From positions 24,542 to 88,541 of the forward strand of contig CAWIGD010000007.1 of assembly GCA_963835165.1 (NCBI GenBank): a DNA stretch of 64,000 bases, in the 5' to 3' direction. Position numbers and translations under genes: made by a program. This DNA comes from VAZQ01 sp963835165. GTDB lineage: Bacteria > Pseudomonadota > Alphaproteobacteria > Rhizobiales > Xanthobacteraceae. The notes below the pieces were generated by a model that was not told the origin of the DNA, searched no databases, and saw only the letters and a list, made by a program, of their open reading frames with translations. Within the stretch, counting starts at the first letter, position 1. Each line of letters opens with the position of its first letter. Positions 51,796 to 60,939 of this stretch are shown in pieces.

Positions 51796-52551
51796 CTACG
51801 CCTTCTTCTCCCCATACGTCGCGCGCGAAATATCGGGCACCGGAATGCCGTCGTCGATCGCCTTGCACCGGGTCGCTTCGGCCTGCGCCTTTTTCTCCGC
51901 GCCCTCGAGCACTTCCAGCACGACGTCGCGCGGAATGAAGCACACGCCGGTGTCGTCGGCGACCACGAGATCGCCGGGCGCAACGCGAACCTCGCCGATC
52001 TGAATGGGCCCGTTGATCTCCACGGTCTCGAGCCGCCACTTGCCGGTGACCGGCGTGATGTCGCTCGCCCACACCGGGTAACCGAGGGCGCGCGAATGGG
52101 CGATGTCGCGCACGCCGCCCTGCACGATCGCGCCCACCTCGCCCTGCCGCTTGCCGGTCTGGGCGGAGATGCCGCCCATGTTGGAGACATCGGGCACGCC
52201 CTGGATCACCAGCACGTCGCCCGGCTGCGCCAGGTTATGCGCTTCGAATTCCGCCATGCGATTGACCTGCCGGCGCGCGCCGTCGAGCGGATCGATGCGC
52301 TGCAGGATGTTGCGCACGGTCAGCGCCGGCCCGGCAATGGTCCTGCCCGGGATGGTCGGCCGCAGCACCGAGGCGCCGATGACGCCGCACGGGACGCCGA
52401 GCTCGTCCATGGTGTCCGAGATGATCCCGGTCGGATCGCCCAGCGCGATCAGGCGCTCGACCACGCCCTGCGGCGCGCGCGGAACCGCCATCAGCTTGAT
52501 GTTTTCGGCCGCGATACGGCCGGTCAATCGCTTCGTCTCTGCAGCCTTCAC
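51796..52551 (-). CDS. RraA family protein (aldolase-like)
   Basis: This is a 251-residue member of the RraA/menG-like family. Members include the class II 4-hydroxy-4-methyl-2-oxoglutarate (HMG) / 4-carboxy-4-hydroxy-2-oxoadipate aldolases, as well as RNase E inhibitor RraA. Landmarks are SDTMDELGVPCGVIG, GPALTVRN, GDVLVIQGVPDVSNMGG, then VQGGVRDIAHSRALGYPVWAS (Arg-Asp of the metal and substrate site) and GDLVVADDTGVCFIP. The Gly-Gly-x-Arg-Asp core favours the aldolase function. GTG 52549-52551 with a GGGGAG site is the likely start; the long frame upstream overlaps a dispersed repeat. An aldolase fits the aromatic-catabolic content of the window. Confidence 0.85.
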   Translation of the reverse strand: MKAAETKRLTGRIAAENIKLMAVPRAPQGVVERLIALGDPTGIISDTMDELGVPCGVIGASVLRPTIPGRTIAGPALTVRNILQRIDPLDGARRQVNRMAEFEAHNLAQPGDVLVIQGVPDVSNMGGISAQTGKRQGEVGAIVQGGVRDIAHSRALGYPVWASDITPVTGKWRLETVEINGPIQIGEVRVAPGDLVVADDTGVCFIPRDVVLEVLEGAEKKAQAEATRCKAIDDGIPVPDISRATYGEKKA

Positions 52552-52629
52552 TGGAGCGCTCCCCGTTGTGCGGCTTTGCTCTATCGCGCGCACTTTAACT
52601 TGCCCTCGCGCCGCGCACAAAGGCGCGCG

Positions 52630-52780
52630 CCGTAGGGTGGGCAAAATCGCCTGCTGAGAACGAGCAATTCGCTTGGGCTCTGCGAGCGATTTTGCCCACG
52701 CGGATGGAACGCGTGGGCATTGCGCCGGCGTATGCGGTGCGGATGATGGGGACGAGCCGCGCGCAATGCCCACCCTACGG
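52630..52780. repeat. Dispersed inverted repeat (CGTAGGGTGGGC type)
   Basis: CCGTAGGGTGGGCAAAATCGC at the left is matched by GCAATGCCCACCCTACGG at the right. Inner copies of the same words, GCGATTTTGCCCACG and CGTGGGCATTGCG, make two nested hairpins. This GTAGGGTGGGC element is widespread between genes in alphaproteobacteria. The rest of the 52552-52988 gap holds nothing recognisable. Confidence 0.75.
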
Positions 52781-52988
52781 ATCGCGGCGCAAGACCTGCG
52801 TTGCCGGAGGGCTCCATTGCGGTTGGGCGGCTTGCCCCGGCGGGCGCCGCTCGCTACCGTTGCCGCCTTTCCGGCAGAGCGGCTTCCGTTCCTTCGGAAT
52901 CGGACCGCACTCATTCATCGTGTCGACGCGTTTTCTCCGGCGAACCGGACGTCCTTCGCCGGGCGACGCCAAAGCAAAGGCCAATCCC

Positions 52989-53690
52989 ATGATCGATCTC
53001 TATGCGCTGACCAGCCCGAACGTGCAGAAAGTCTACATCATGCTCGAGGAGTGCGCCCTGCCGTACAAGGAACACTTCGTCGACGTCTGGAAGGGCGACC
53101 AGTACGGACCGGAGTTTTCGAAGATCAATCCGAACAACAAGATTCCGGCGATCGTCGATCACGAAGGACCTGGCGGCAAGCCGTATACGGTGATCGAGTT
53201 GGGCGCGATCCTGATGTATCTCGCCGAAAAGACCGGAAAGTTTCTGCCCAAGGACATGGCGAAGAAGTACGACGTGACTCAATGGCTGATGATCCAGCTC
53301 ACCGGCGTCGGGCCGATGTTCGGCCAGTGGACCCATTTCAAGCTGTTCGCGCCGAAGACCGGCAACGACTATTCGATGGCCCGCTACACCTCGGAGATCA
53401 AGCGGCTGTACGAGCTGCTGGAGAAGCGGCTGGGCCAGGCGCCCTATCTCGGCGGCCAGGAGTATTCCATCGCCGACATCGCGACCTTCCCGTGGACCCG
53501 CAACCACGACGCCCAGGGCGTGAAGTGGGAGGACAACCCCAATCTCGCGCGCTGGTTCAAGGCCATCGAGGAGCGGCCGGCGGTGAAGGCCGCGCTCGCC
53601 AAGATCGCCGCCATCAAGTCGAACCGCGAGACCGCCTCCGACGACGACAAGGATCGCTTCTTCAATCGCGGCCGCTACGCCAGGGCCTGA
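52989..53690 (+). CDS. Glutathione S-transferase family protein (YfcG/YghU-like)
   Basis: This is a 233-residue GST. The thioredoxin-like N-terminal domain begins MIDLYALTSPNVQKVYIMLEE, with the Thr/Asn-Ser pattern (TSPN) of the nu-class YfcG/YghU disulfide reductases in place of a catalytic Cys or Tyr. The GSH-binding cis-Pro and Glu-Ser-type segments are NNKIPAIVDHEG and IELGAILMYL. The helical C-terminal domain holds YSIADIATFPW, the N-capping box of the GST fold. ATG 52989 lies at the domain start; the open frame upstream spans the dispersed repeat. Its 38-bp spacing to the following SDR suggests co-transcription. Confidence 0.9.
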   Translation: MIDLYALTSPNVQKVYIMLEECALPYKEHFVDVWKGDQYGPEFSKINPNNKIPAIVDHEGPGGKPYTVIELGAILMYLAEKTGKFLPKDMAKKYDVTQWLMIQLTGVGPMFGQWTHFKLFAPKTGNDYSMARYTSEIKRLYELLEKRLGQAPYLGGQEYSIADIATFPWTRNHDAQGVKWEDNPNLARWFKAIEERPAVKAALAKIAAIKSNRETASDDDKDRFFNRGRYARA

Positions 53691-53727
53691 TCGTCCCTGC
53701 ACGGAGACCGAGATCGGGGAGGGGGCG

Positions 53728-54515
53728 TTGGACCTCAAAGGCAAGGCCGCCGTGGTCACGGGCTCGAGCTCGGACGGCGGCGTGGGCGCCGAGTGCGCGA
53801 AAATCCTGGCGTCGCGCGGCTGCAACGTGGTGGTGAACTACGCGACCAACGCTGACGGCGGCGACGCCATCGCCGCCGAATGTGCGGCGCCGGCGTCGAA
53901 TCCATCGCGGTGCAGGGCGACGTGGCCAAGGACGGCGACTGCCGGCGCCTGGTGGAGGCGGCGGTCGGGCGGTGGGGACGGCTCGACGTGCTGGTCAACA
54001 ACGCGGCCGTCACCAGGACCATCCCGCACCAGCGCTTCGACCTGCTCGACGCCGACGAATTCCAGCGCACCTACGCGGTCAATTTGATCGGGAACTATCA
54101 GATGTGCCGGGCGGCCGCGCCGCATCTCAAGGCCACCGGCGACGCGGCGATCGTGAACATCTCGTCGATCGGAGCGATGCGCGGCGCCGGAAGCTCGATC
54201 GCCTATGCCGCCTCCAAGGGCGCGCTCAACACGCTCACGATCAGCATGGCGCGCGCGCTGGCGCCGCAGGTGCGCGTCAATGCGCTGTGCCCGGGCGGCC
54301 TGCTCGGCAGCTGGACGCGCAAGATCATGACCGACGAGCAGTACGAAGCGCGGGTGCGCCAGGCCAACACCGAGTTTCCGCTCCGGCGCGGCATCTGGCC
54401 GATCGACGTGGCGCGCGCCGCGCTGTTCCTGATCGAGCACGCGGTCGCGATGACGGGGGAGTGCCTGCGCATGGATGCCGGCGAGCATCTCGGCGCCAAC
54501 CTGATCCGGAATTGA
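53728..54515 (+). pseudogene. SDR family oxidoreductase, frameshifted
   Basis: With one small indel corrected this is a short-chain dehydrogenase/reductase of about 262 residues. The first segment, from TTG 53728 behind GGGGAGGGG, carries the Rossmann motif TGSSSDGGVG and reads to AAECAA, then becomes unrelated. The second segment, in another frame from about 53880, resumes GAGVESIAVQGDVAKDG. It includes NNAA, NISSIGAM, the catalytic YAASKGA and the C-terminal MDAGEHLG. The break lies at 53879-53890 (TGTGCGGCGCC). If real, the enzyme is truncated to about 50 correct residues and inactive. Note the unusual TGSSSDGGVG motif with two extra residues relative to TGxxxGxG. Confidence 0.82.
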
Positions 54516-54545
54516 AACTGTGGGTCCGATGGTGCGTTTCGTCGC

Positions 54546-54649
54546 TGTCATTCCGGGGCCCGAGCGCAGCGAGCGAGCCCGGAATCCATACTCACAGGGC
54601 GTGGTTATGGATTCCGGGCCCGCCGCGTTCGCGGCGTCCCGGAATGACA
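54546..54649. repeat. Dispersed palindromic repeat (TGTCATTCCGGGGCCC type)
   Basis: Starts TGTCATTCCGGGGCCCGAGC and ends GGCGTCCCGGAATGACA. The inside reads CCCGGAATCCATACTCACAG, then GTGGTTATGGATTCCGGGCC. It is the same family as the 50115-50215 element, with the same inner GTGGTTATGGATTCCGGG. It lies between the frameshifted SDR and the esterase gene. Confidence 0.85.
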
Positions 54650-54722
54650 GCCAGCCAAACAATGCCATGACTGCAACATGATGGCCTTAGTGACTTGTCC
54701 GCGTTTAGGGGAGAGATAACAG

Positions 54723-55571
54723 ATGCCTGACTTGCAACAGATCGAAGCCCGCGGCGGGGTCACCTACGCCACCCACGATGGCGTCGCGCTCGCCGGCGAT
54801 CTCTATCTGCCGGCCGGGGCCGGGCCGTTTCCCGCGCTGGTCGGCGTGCACGGCGGCGGATGGCAGGCCGGCGCGCGCAATGCTTTTCAATTCTGGGGGC
54901 CCTATCTCGCCGCGCGCGGCTATGTCCTGTTCGCGATCAGCTATCGGCTGGCCAAGAAGGGACAGAAGATGTTCCCGCAGGCGGTGCAAGACGTGCTCGC
55001 GGCGGTGCAGTTCGTGCGCGGCAGCGCCGCCGAGTTCAAGGTCGATCCGGAGCGGATCGGACTGTTCGGCGCTTCCGCCGGCGGCCACCTCGCGTCGCTG
55101 GCCGCGCTCGGCGGCGCGAGCTTCCAGGGCGCCTATCCCAACGATGCCCACGCCAAGGTCAGCACCAAGGTGAAGGCGCTGATCGGCGTCTACGGCGTCT
55201 ACGACCTTGTCGAGATGTGGCAACGCTACCAGCTGCAAAGCCCGCGCGAGAACAACATCGAGAATTTCATGGGTGCCGCGCCCATGGACGACCCGAAGCT
55301 CTATTTCGAGGCCTCGTCGATCAACTACGCCACGTTCGCGAACAATCACATCGGCGTGCTGCTGAGCGTGGGCACCGAGGACGATCTCGTATGCCGCCAG
55401 GCGCACACCGACGCCTTCCTGCTGCGGCTGAAGCAGGCGAACTTTTTCGTCCGCACCTGCATCGTGCAGGGCGCGCCGCACTTTTGGCTGAGCGACCCGA
55501 TCGATGAGCCCGGCAGCTATTCCGGCTTCATGGCGCCGCGCCTCATCCGCTTCCTCAAGGAGCGGCTGTAG
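54723..55571 (+). CDS. Alpha/beta hydrolase (esterase/BD-FAE-like)
   Basis: This is a 282-residue alpha/beta-hydrolase of the HSL/BD-FAE esterase type. The oxyanion-hole motif is VHGGGW and the nucleophile elbow GASAGGH (Ser near residue 118). The catalytic His is in GAPHFWL near the C-terminus, with an Asp candidate in the EDDLV stretch. No signal peptide, so cytosolic. The start ATG 54723 has GGGGAGAG ahead. Neighbours are a GST and a frameshifted SDR upstream, suggesting detoxification or catabolism of an ester. Substrate unknown. Confidence 0.88.
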   Translation: MPDLQQIEARGGVTYATHDGVALAGDLYLPAGAGPFPALVGVHGGGWQAGARNAFQFWGPYLAARGYVLFAISYRLAKKGQKMFPQAVQDVLAAVQFVRGSAAEFKVDPERIGLFGASAGGHLASLAALGGASFQGAYPNDAHAKVSTKVKALIGVYGVYDLVEMWQRYQLQSPRENNIENFMGAAPMDDPKLYFEASSINYATFANNHIGVLLSVGTEDDLVCRQAHTDAFLLRLKQANFFVRTCIVQGAPHFWLSDPIDEPGSYSGFMAPRLIRFLKERL

Positions 55572-55753
55572 TCGCGATTAGCGCATTCTCCGGAAAACTC
55601 ATTGTCGGTGAGTTCGGAGCGCATGATTTGGCCCCTTCAGATGAGGCTTGAATCACGGCTCGGCAGCCAGGCTCAACTGGTCGCTATGCACCCGAAAGCG
55701 GACCGACTATGGCTCCAGCAAAAATCCGTTTGATTAGATAATTGTGGTGCATC

Positions 55754-56734
55754 TCAATCGGGCCTCGCACCCGACTGCTTCACAATCGGAGCCCAGCGTT
55801 GGACGTCGTCGCGCACGAAGGCCGCGAACTCGGTCGCGCTGTTGCCGACCGGCATGGCGCCCTCGTTCTGCAACTGCTCGCGCATGCCGGGATTGGTCAT
55901 CGCCGCAACGATCGCCGCGTTGAGCCTGTTCGTGATGTCAGCCGGCAGGTTGGCCGGCCCGAAGACGCCGAACCACGCCGTCGATTCGAAGCCCTGCACG
56001 ATCTCGCCGATCGCAGGCAAGTCGGGAAACGATGGCTGGCGCTGCGCACTGGTCACGCCGTAGGCGCGCAGCTTGCCTGCGCGCACCTGCGCAGTTCCGG
56101 TCACGAGGCTGATGAACATCATGTCGACTTGGCCGCCGAGCACATCCGTGAGCGCCGGCGCGGTTCCCTTGTACGGCACGTTTAGGATGCGTATGTCGGC
56201 CATCAGCTTAAGCTGCTCGCCGGCGAGGTGCAGCGATGAGCCGATGCCGCCGATGGCAATGCTCAAGGCATCCGGCTTGGCCTTGGCCAGCGCGATCAGC
56301 GCAGCAAGGTCCTGCGCGGGAAGGGCGGGATTGCCGACCAGCAGGCTCGGCACCGTCGCGATCATGCTGATCGGCGTGAAGTCCGTCACCGGATCGAACG
56401 GCAGCTTGGGATAGAGGGTCGCGTTGATCGTATGGCTGGTGAAGCTGACCAGCAGGGTGTAGCCGTCGGGCGCCGCCTTGGCGACCGCATCCGCCGCAAG
56501 GTTGCCACCGGCACCGGGGCGATTCTCGACCAGCACGGGCCGCCCGAGGGACGACGCGAGCGGCGGCGCGATCGCCCGCGCCATAGTGTCGGTGGTGCCG
56601 CCGGGCGAGGCTCCGACCATGAGCTTGATCGGCCGCGATGGATAGTCGTCAGCGCCGATGGCGAGGGATGAAGACAGCGACAAAATTGCAATCAGCAGCA
56701 CAGAGGTTGTGAGCCGCGGAATGTGGAACATCAT
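55754..56734 (-). CDS. Tripartite tricarboxylate (Bug) family receptor
   Basis: This is a 326-residue periplasmic binding protein of the Bug/TctC family. Its signal peptide is VLLIAILSLSSSLAIGA. The mature start YPSRPIKLMVGASPGGTTDTMAR and the next block RPVLVENRPGAGGNLAADAVAKA are textbook Bug motifs. ALTDVLGGQVDMMF and FGPANLPADITNRLN also match. No membrane subunits (TctA, TctB) are near, as is usual for the expanded Bug families of Bradyrhizobium and Bordetella-like bacteria. Ligands in the family are usually carboxylates. Confidence 0.92.
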   Translation of the reverse strand: MMFHIPRLTTSVLLIAILSLSSSLAIGADDYPSRPIKLMVGASPGGTTDTMARAIAPPLASSLGRPVLVENRPGAGGNLAADAVAKAAPDGYTLLVSFTSHTINATLYPKLPFDPVTDFTPISMIATVPSLLVGNPALPAQDLAALIALAKAKPDALSIAIGGIGSSLHLAGEQLKLMADIRILNVPYKGTAPALTDVLGGQVDMMFISLVTGTAQVRAGKLRAYGVTSAQRQPSFPDLPAIGEIVQGFESTAWFGVFGPANLPADITNRLNAAIVAAMTNPGMREQLQNEGAMPVGNSATEFAAFVRDDVQRWAPIVKQSGARPD

Positions 56735-57046
56735 TCGAACCTCCGTGTCATTTCGCCCCGTACGACTGCAATGTCGGCCCCGCCGCCTGTGGCGGGTTGT
56801 GAAATAGCTGGCATACCCGCTGACTGATCCTCACGAATTCGATATTCTGCTGCTGCCGTCTATCTACGTCGCTGTTCAGCTGGCTCGACCCGCTACGGGG
56901 TCGTCCTCTCAGAGGCGGGCAGGCTCAAAATGCGCTCGGGCCCGACGGCGCGCCACGGCGGCTGTCAAGAATAACGTCCTTCGCCCGAAGCGGCCGCACA
57001 CCACAGTTCAAGCGCGATCCGTTATGTGACACTCCGTCCCGAGGGA
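56735..57046. other. Intergenic region without recognised gene
   Basis: About 310 bp between the divergent Bug receptor and alpha/beta hydrolase. It holds the Bug gene's upstream region and a small GC hairpin (CCGCC-TGT-GGCGG near 56780). No convincing open frame, promoter or RNA gene is seen. Confidence 0.6.
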
Positions 57047-57922
57047 ATGATGGCCTACCAAGAGACTTTTGTTCAGCGGGACCAACACCGGATCTACGTC
57101 CGAGACCACCCCGGGGCGGAACCGGCGATCATTCTCATGCACGGGTTCCCGGACAACGTACACCTCTACGACCGTCTGTCTCCTTACCTCTCGCCGCCGC
57201 GCCGGGTCGTGCTATTTGATTTTCTCGGGTGGGGCAGTTCGGATAAGCCGTCCGGCTACCCTTACACCACCGACAATCAAGTTGGTGACCTCGACGCCGT
57301 CATCACCCAACTGGGGCTCGGGCAAGTCGTCCTCGTCGCGCACGACGCCTCGGGCCCACCGGCCATCGATTGGGCATTGGCCAACCCCGAGCGCGTGGCC
57401 GGGCTGGTGTTGTTGAATACGTACTACTGCGAAATGCCGACGCTCCGGCCTCCGGAGGCGATCTGGCTCTTCTCCACGCCCGTGATCAGAAACGTCGCCA
57501 GGCCTGTGTCGCGGATGTTCGGGAACTGGCTCTTCCGCCGGATGTACTGGTGGCAGGTCGGGAAGTTCATCCGAGACGCGCATGTCAGACGTGAATTCGT
57601 GCCGCTGCTGTATCAACAGTTCGACGCCACGCCGAGTGCCCGCCCTGCCTTCTTTCGCCTGAACGAGGACTTATTGCCCATGGTCCGGTCGCGCACACAA
57701 ATGATCCCCAAGCTGAAAGAGTTCAGACGCCCGGTCCGGATCATTTTCGGCGACGCTGATCCTTCCCTGAACAGCGGTGTCGCCCGGACGTTCCACGAGT
57801 TCCTCCCGGGCTCCGAACTATTCCTGATCCCGGGTGCTCGACATTTCGTCCAACTGGATGAGCCGGAGCAGGTGGCGCGGTTAATCCTGGCCATGCCAGG
57901 GCCGGGGGGCACGCCGCCCTGA
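57047..57922 (+). CDS. Alpha/beta hydrolase with Asp nucleophile (dehalogenase/epoxide hydrolase-like)
   Basis: This is a 291-residue alpha/beta-hydrolase. The oxyanion region is LMHGFPDN and the nucleophile elbow VAHDASG, with Asp instead of Ser, as in haloalkane dehalogenases and epoxide hydrolases. The acid lies in FGDADPS and the His in PGARHFVQLDEP. A cap domain rich in Trp and Phe (WLFRRMYWWQVG) sits between. The Asp nucleophile excludes a simple esterase. Two adjacent ATGs (57047 and 57050) follow GAGGGA; either may be used, and a GTG seven codons upstream is less likely. Base use is slightly less GC-rich than neighbours. Confidence 0.87.
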   Translation: MMAYQETFVQRDQHRIYVRDHPGAEPAIILMHGFPDNVHLYDRLSPYLSPPRRVVLFDFLGWGSSDKPSGYPYTTDNQVGDLDAVITQLGLGQVVLVAHDASGPPAIDWALANPERVAGLVLLNTYYCEMPTLRPPEAIWLFSTPVIRNVARPVSRMFGNWLFRRMYWWQVGKFIRDAHVRREFVPLLYQQFDATPSARPAFFRLNEDLLPMVRSRTQMIPKLKEFRRPVRIIFGDADPSLNSGVARTFHEFLPGSELFLIPGARHFVQLDEPEQVARLILAMPGPGGTPP

Positions 57923-58056
57923 TGCCGGTACAAAATCGGCCACCGAATCCGGCGGGCGCTGGACGGCGACCGGGAACGGCACGGCCACTTCCGCAGGGAT
58001 CGCCCCATGAGGCGACCCCTATGTGCGGGCGCGCACGGCGCTGAGCCAATTGAGCG

Positions 58057-59145
58057 TCAATGCTTGGCTGTAGGGGGCTCCATCCATGCCGGTTGGCCGC
58101 GGGCATCCGTCACTTCAGCCCACGCCGACTCGATCATTTGAACAACGTCTTTGGGCATCGGCACGTACTGCAACTCATCTGCCAATTTGGCGCCGGCGCG
58201 ATATGACCAGTCGAAGAATTTCAGCATCTCGATTGCCGTGAGCCGCCTTTGCTGTTGCTTGTAGATAAGCGCAAAGGTTGCGCCGGTGATCGGCCAAGTC
58301 TGCTTGCCGGGCTGGTGAGCAAGCGGCGCATAGAACGCGGGCGCGGCTGCCCAATCGGCGTTTGCGACGGCAGACTGAAACGCCTGTCTGCCTGGCGTAA
58401 CGAATTCTCCGTCCCGGTTTTTCAATGAAACGTAGGCAAGCTTGCTCCGGATCGCGTAGGCGTGTTCGACATAGCCGATGGCGCCTTTAGTCCGAGATGT
58501 GAAGCCGGCAACTCCTTCATTGCCTTTGCCCCCGATCCCGGTTGGAAACTCGACCGCGGTGTTCACTCCAATCTCATCTCTCCACTTGGCGCTGACCCGC
58601 GCTAGATAGTCCGCGAGGACGAAAGTGGTACCAGACCCATCGGCGCGATGGATCGGAATGATGGCCTGATTGGGCAGTGCAAGGCCCGGATTGAGATCAG
58701 CTATCGCCTCAGCGTTCCATTTGGTGATCTTGCCGAGATAAATGTCCGCAAGCACGGATCCGGTCAATCGAAGCTGTCCTGGGCCGATACCTTCGACGTT
58801 CACCACTGGCACCACGCCTCCGACGACAATTGGAAACTGCATGAGGCCCGCGGCGGCCAGTTCTTCCGGTCGGAGTGGCGCATCGGAAGCTCCAAAATCC
58901 ACAGTCCTGCTCTTTATCTGCCGGATGCCGACGCCCGATCCGACGGCCTGGTAGTCAATCTTTACCCCGGTCACGGCCTCGTAGGCTTCCGCCCATTTGG
59001 CCAAGACCGGATACACAAACGTCGAACCAGCTCCCAGCACACCTTCCGAGCGGGCTGGCATACACATGCTCGCCCAACACAACACCGCGACGACTGTCAG
59101 AGAGGGGAAGGGCTGGCGCACGAAGGTCTCCGTACTATTCGACAT
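58057..59145 (-). CDS. pstS: Phosphate ABC transporter substrate-binding protein
   Basis: This is a 362-residue periplasmic phosphate-binding protein with an export signal (LTVVAVLCWASMCMPARSE). The family's VLGAGSTFVYPVLAKW, then QAVGSGVGIRQIKSRTVDFGASDAPL and HRADGSGTTFVLADY provide the phosphate-binding loops. GYVEHAYA and the C-terminal LKFFDWSYRAGA also match PstS. The usual pstCAB, phoU and phoB genes are absent, so this is a solitary copy, and the main pst operon is presumably elsewhere. No clear Pho box was found upstream. Confidence 0.92.
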   Translation of the reverse strand: MSNSTETFVRQPFPSLTVVAVLCWASMCMPARSEGVLGAGSTFVYPVLAKWAEAYEAVTGVKIDYQAVGSGVGIRQIKSRTVDFGASDAPLRPEELAAAGLMQFPIVVGGVVPVVNVEGIGPGQLRLTGSVLADIYLGKITKWNAEAIADLNPGLALPNQAIIPIHRADGSGTTFVLADYLARVSAKWRDEIGVNTAVEFPTGIGGKGNEGVAGFTSRTKGAIGYVEHAYAIRSKLAYVSLKNRDGEFVTPGRQAFQSAVANADWAAAPAFYAPLAHQPGKQTWPITGATFALIYKQQQRRLTAIEMLKFFDWSYRAGAKLADELQYVPMPKDVVQMIESAWAEVTDARGQPAWMEPPTAKH

Positions 59146-59292
59146 GTCCAGGATTGTTGGTCTCTTGCGTTAGCGTGCAGTCGGGTTCTTAGCCGCAGAT
59201 CGGATGAAAGGCTTGGAGCCGAACTTCAGCCCTGATGGAAACTCTTTGGAGATTTTCTGAAGAATTGCCTCATGCGGTATCGTTCAACCGCA

Positions 59293-59313
59293 CAAATAGC
59301 CGATAGCTATTTG
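59293..59313. repeat. Short perfect hairpin upstream of receptor remnants
   Basis: CAAATAGC (59293-59300) pairs with GCTATTTG (59306-59313) around a CGATA loop. It overlaps a TTGACA hexamer at 59311-59316. It lies in the 59146-59757 gap, which otherwise holds only the receptor remnant at 59318. Purpose unknown; possibly an operator. Confidence 0.4.
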
Positions 59314-59317
59314 ACAG

Positions 59318-59480
59318 TTGGTCGCTCGCCCTCCGATTCTGCGCGGGGCGAAGCCTGCCGACATTCCAGTCGAGCAGCCGACCAAGTTCGATCTCATTAT
59401 CAATCTGACGGCCGCCAGGGCGGCTCGGTCTCGAGATCCGGCCCTCCCTCTCGCTCGCCCCGACGAGGTGATCAGTAGGC
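59318..59480 (+). pseudogene. C-terminal remnant of an ABC_sub_bind receptor
   Basis: Only the last 50 or so residues survive: LRGAKPADIPVEQPTKFDLIINL matches the ends of the intact receptors downstream (KPADLPVQQPTKFEFAINL). A frameshift follows after TAARAA (another frame continues LGLEIRPSLSLA), then a recognisable DEVI end. The N-terminal 280 residues are gone. It is the left-most member of a decaying tandem array reaching 63769. Confidence 0.75.
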
Positions 59481-59757
59481 GAAGTAGGTTGCTGCGGTGC
59501 TTGAGTCCGGTTGGCACGAACCTCCCGATCCGGCATGTCCGCTACACGGCCGCTTTCAGGGGTAATCCGGACATCGAGCCGACATCGCCCCAGCGCCGTG
59601 TTTGACCCAAAGCGGACCTTAACGTCGGTCCAGGCACGTCAAGAGCTGACCGCCCACGCCTCAATTCAGAACAATTCAGGTCTGCCCCAAGGACTTCCCG
59701 GCCATGCTGCGGCAGCCTGAGGGTGCCGCACCGGCTAATTTTTCGTGGGAGGGCCCC

Positions 59758-59886
59758 ATGAGCGAGCGAGCTACAGACGAGAGGCAAGGCTGGGCTACGG
59801 ACATTGTCGGGGTCGGGATCGGGATCGGGCTCTATTCAGCCCTGTTTCTCCTGGTGACCTTTTTGTGCATATACGTTCCGGCCTGA
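59758..59886 (+). CDS. Small single-pass membrane protein
   Basis: A 42-residue product: a charged N-terminus (SERATDERQGW), then one hydrophobic helix DIVGVGIGIGLYSALFLLVTFL ending CIYVPA. A GGGAGG ribosome-binding site six bases ahead of the ATG supports translation. No family recognised. It stands 52 bp upstream of the first intact receptor gene, so it could be co-transcribed with it. Too short for firm prediction. Confidence 0.5.
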   Translation: MSERATDERQGWATDIVGVGIGIGLYSALFLLVTFLCIYVPA

Positions 59887-59937
59887 GGGCGTCACCCGAT
59901 TGGCGCTGAGAATTCTCTAGCCTGAGGCAGGGAGTTT

Positions 59938-60939
59938 ATGCCCGATCTGAGACGACGCGAGTTCATCACGTTGCTTGGCGGCGCGGCGGTCGCGTGGCCT
60001 CTGAAGGCACGCGCGCAGAGAACCGAGAGGATGCGACGGATCGGGGTGCTAGTGGGCAGCGCTGAATCCGACCCTGAGTCAGTGCCGCGCGTCACGGCAT
60101 TCGAGCGAGGACTGACAGAGTTGGGCTGGGTGTCGGGACGCAACGTCCTGATGGATTACCGCTGGGCCGCTGGCGAGTACGCTCATATGCAAGTGTTGGC
60201 AAAGGAATTGGTCGAGCTCCAGCCCGATGTGCTTCTCGCGAGCAGCACCCCTGTCGTGGCGGCGCTCGCCCGTGAGACAGGGACGATCCCCATCGTGTTC
60301 GTGGTCGTCTCTGACCCCATCGGCAGCGGCTTCATCGAAAGCCTGGCTCGCCCTGGCGGCAATATGACCGGCTTCATCAACATCGAATCTTCACTGGGAG
60401 GCAAATGGCTTGAGCTGCTCAAGGAACTCGCGCCGAGCATCAGCCGCGTAGCAGTGATGTTCAACCCGGACACGGCACCCCACGCGGAATATTATGTGCG
60501 TCCATTCGAAGTCGCTGCCGCGTCGCTCGCGGTCAAGCCCTCCACTGCGCCCGTTCGCAGCGCCACCGACATCGAACAAGCCATATTCGACCTAGGACGC
60601 GCTACGGCGAGCGGCCTCATCGTGCTGCCGGACACGTTCACCACAGTTCACCGCGGAGCGATTATCTCGGCTGCGGCGAGTAGCAACGTTCCAGCGATTT
60701 ATCCGTTTCGGTACATGGCTGGAGATGGTGGTTTGATTTCATATGGCGTTGATCTCATCGACTTGTACCGCCGCGCAGCGCCTTACGTTGACCGCATCCT
60801 CAAAGGCGGCAAGCCTGCTGATTTACCCGTGCAGCAGCCTACCAAGTTTGAGTTTGCCATAAACCTCAAGACTGCCAAGTCGCTCGGCCTCGATGTGCCG
60901 CCTTCTCTACTGGCCCGCGCCGACGAGGTGATCGAATGA
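59938..60939 (+). CDS. ABC_sub_bind family substrate-binding protein (array copy 1)
   Basis: This is a 333-residue periplasmic receptor of the ABC_sub_bind (TrpX-like) family. The leader RRREFITLLGGAAVAWPL is the twin-arginine-containing type very common in Bradyrhizobium, followed by RAQ. The body has IGVLVGSAESDPES, FERGLTELGWVSGRNVLMDYRWA, ARPGGNMTGFI and the terminal KPADLPVQQPTKFEF, then ARADEVIE. No permease or ATPase is near. Its stop overlaps the start of copy 2 (ATGA), so the two were a coupled pair. It appears intact. Confidence 0.9.
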   Translation: MPDLRRREFITLLGGAAVAWPLKARAQRTERMRRIGVLVGSAESDPESVPRVTAFERGLTELGWVSGRNVLMDYRWAAGEYAHMQVLAKELVELQPDVLLASSTPVVAALARETGTIPIVFVVVSDPIGSGFIESLARPGGNMTGFINIESSLGGKWLELLKELAPSISRVAVMFNPDTAPHAEYYVRPFEVAAASLAVKPSTAPVRSATDIEQAIFDLGRATASGLIVLPDTFTTVHRGAIISAAASSNVPAIYPFRYMAGDGGLISYGVDLIDLYRRAAPYVDRILKGGKPADLPVQQPTKFEFAINLKTAKSLGLDVPPSLLARADEVIE

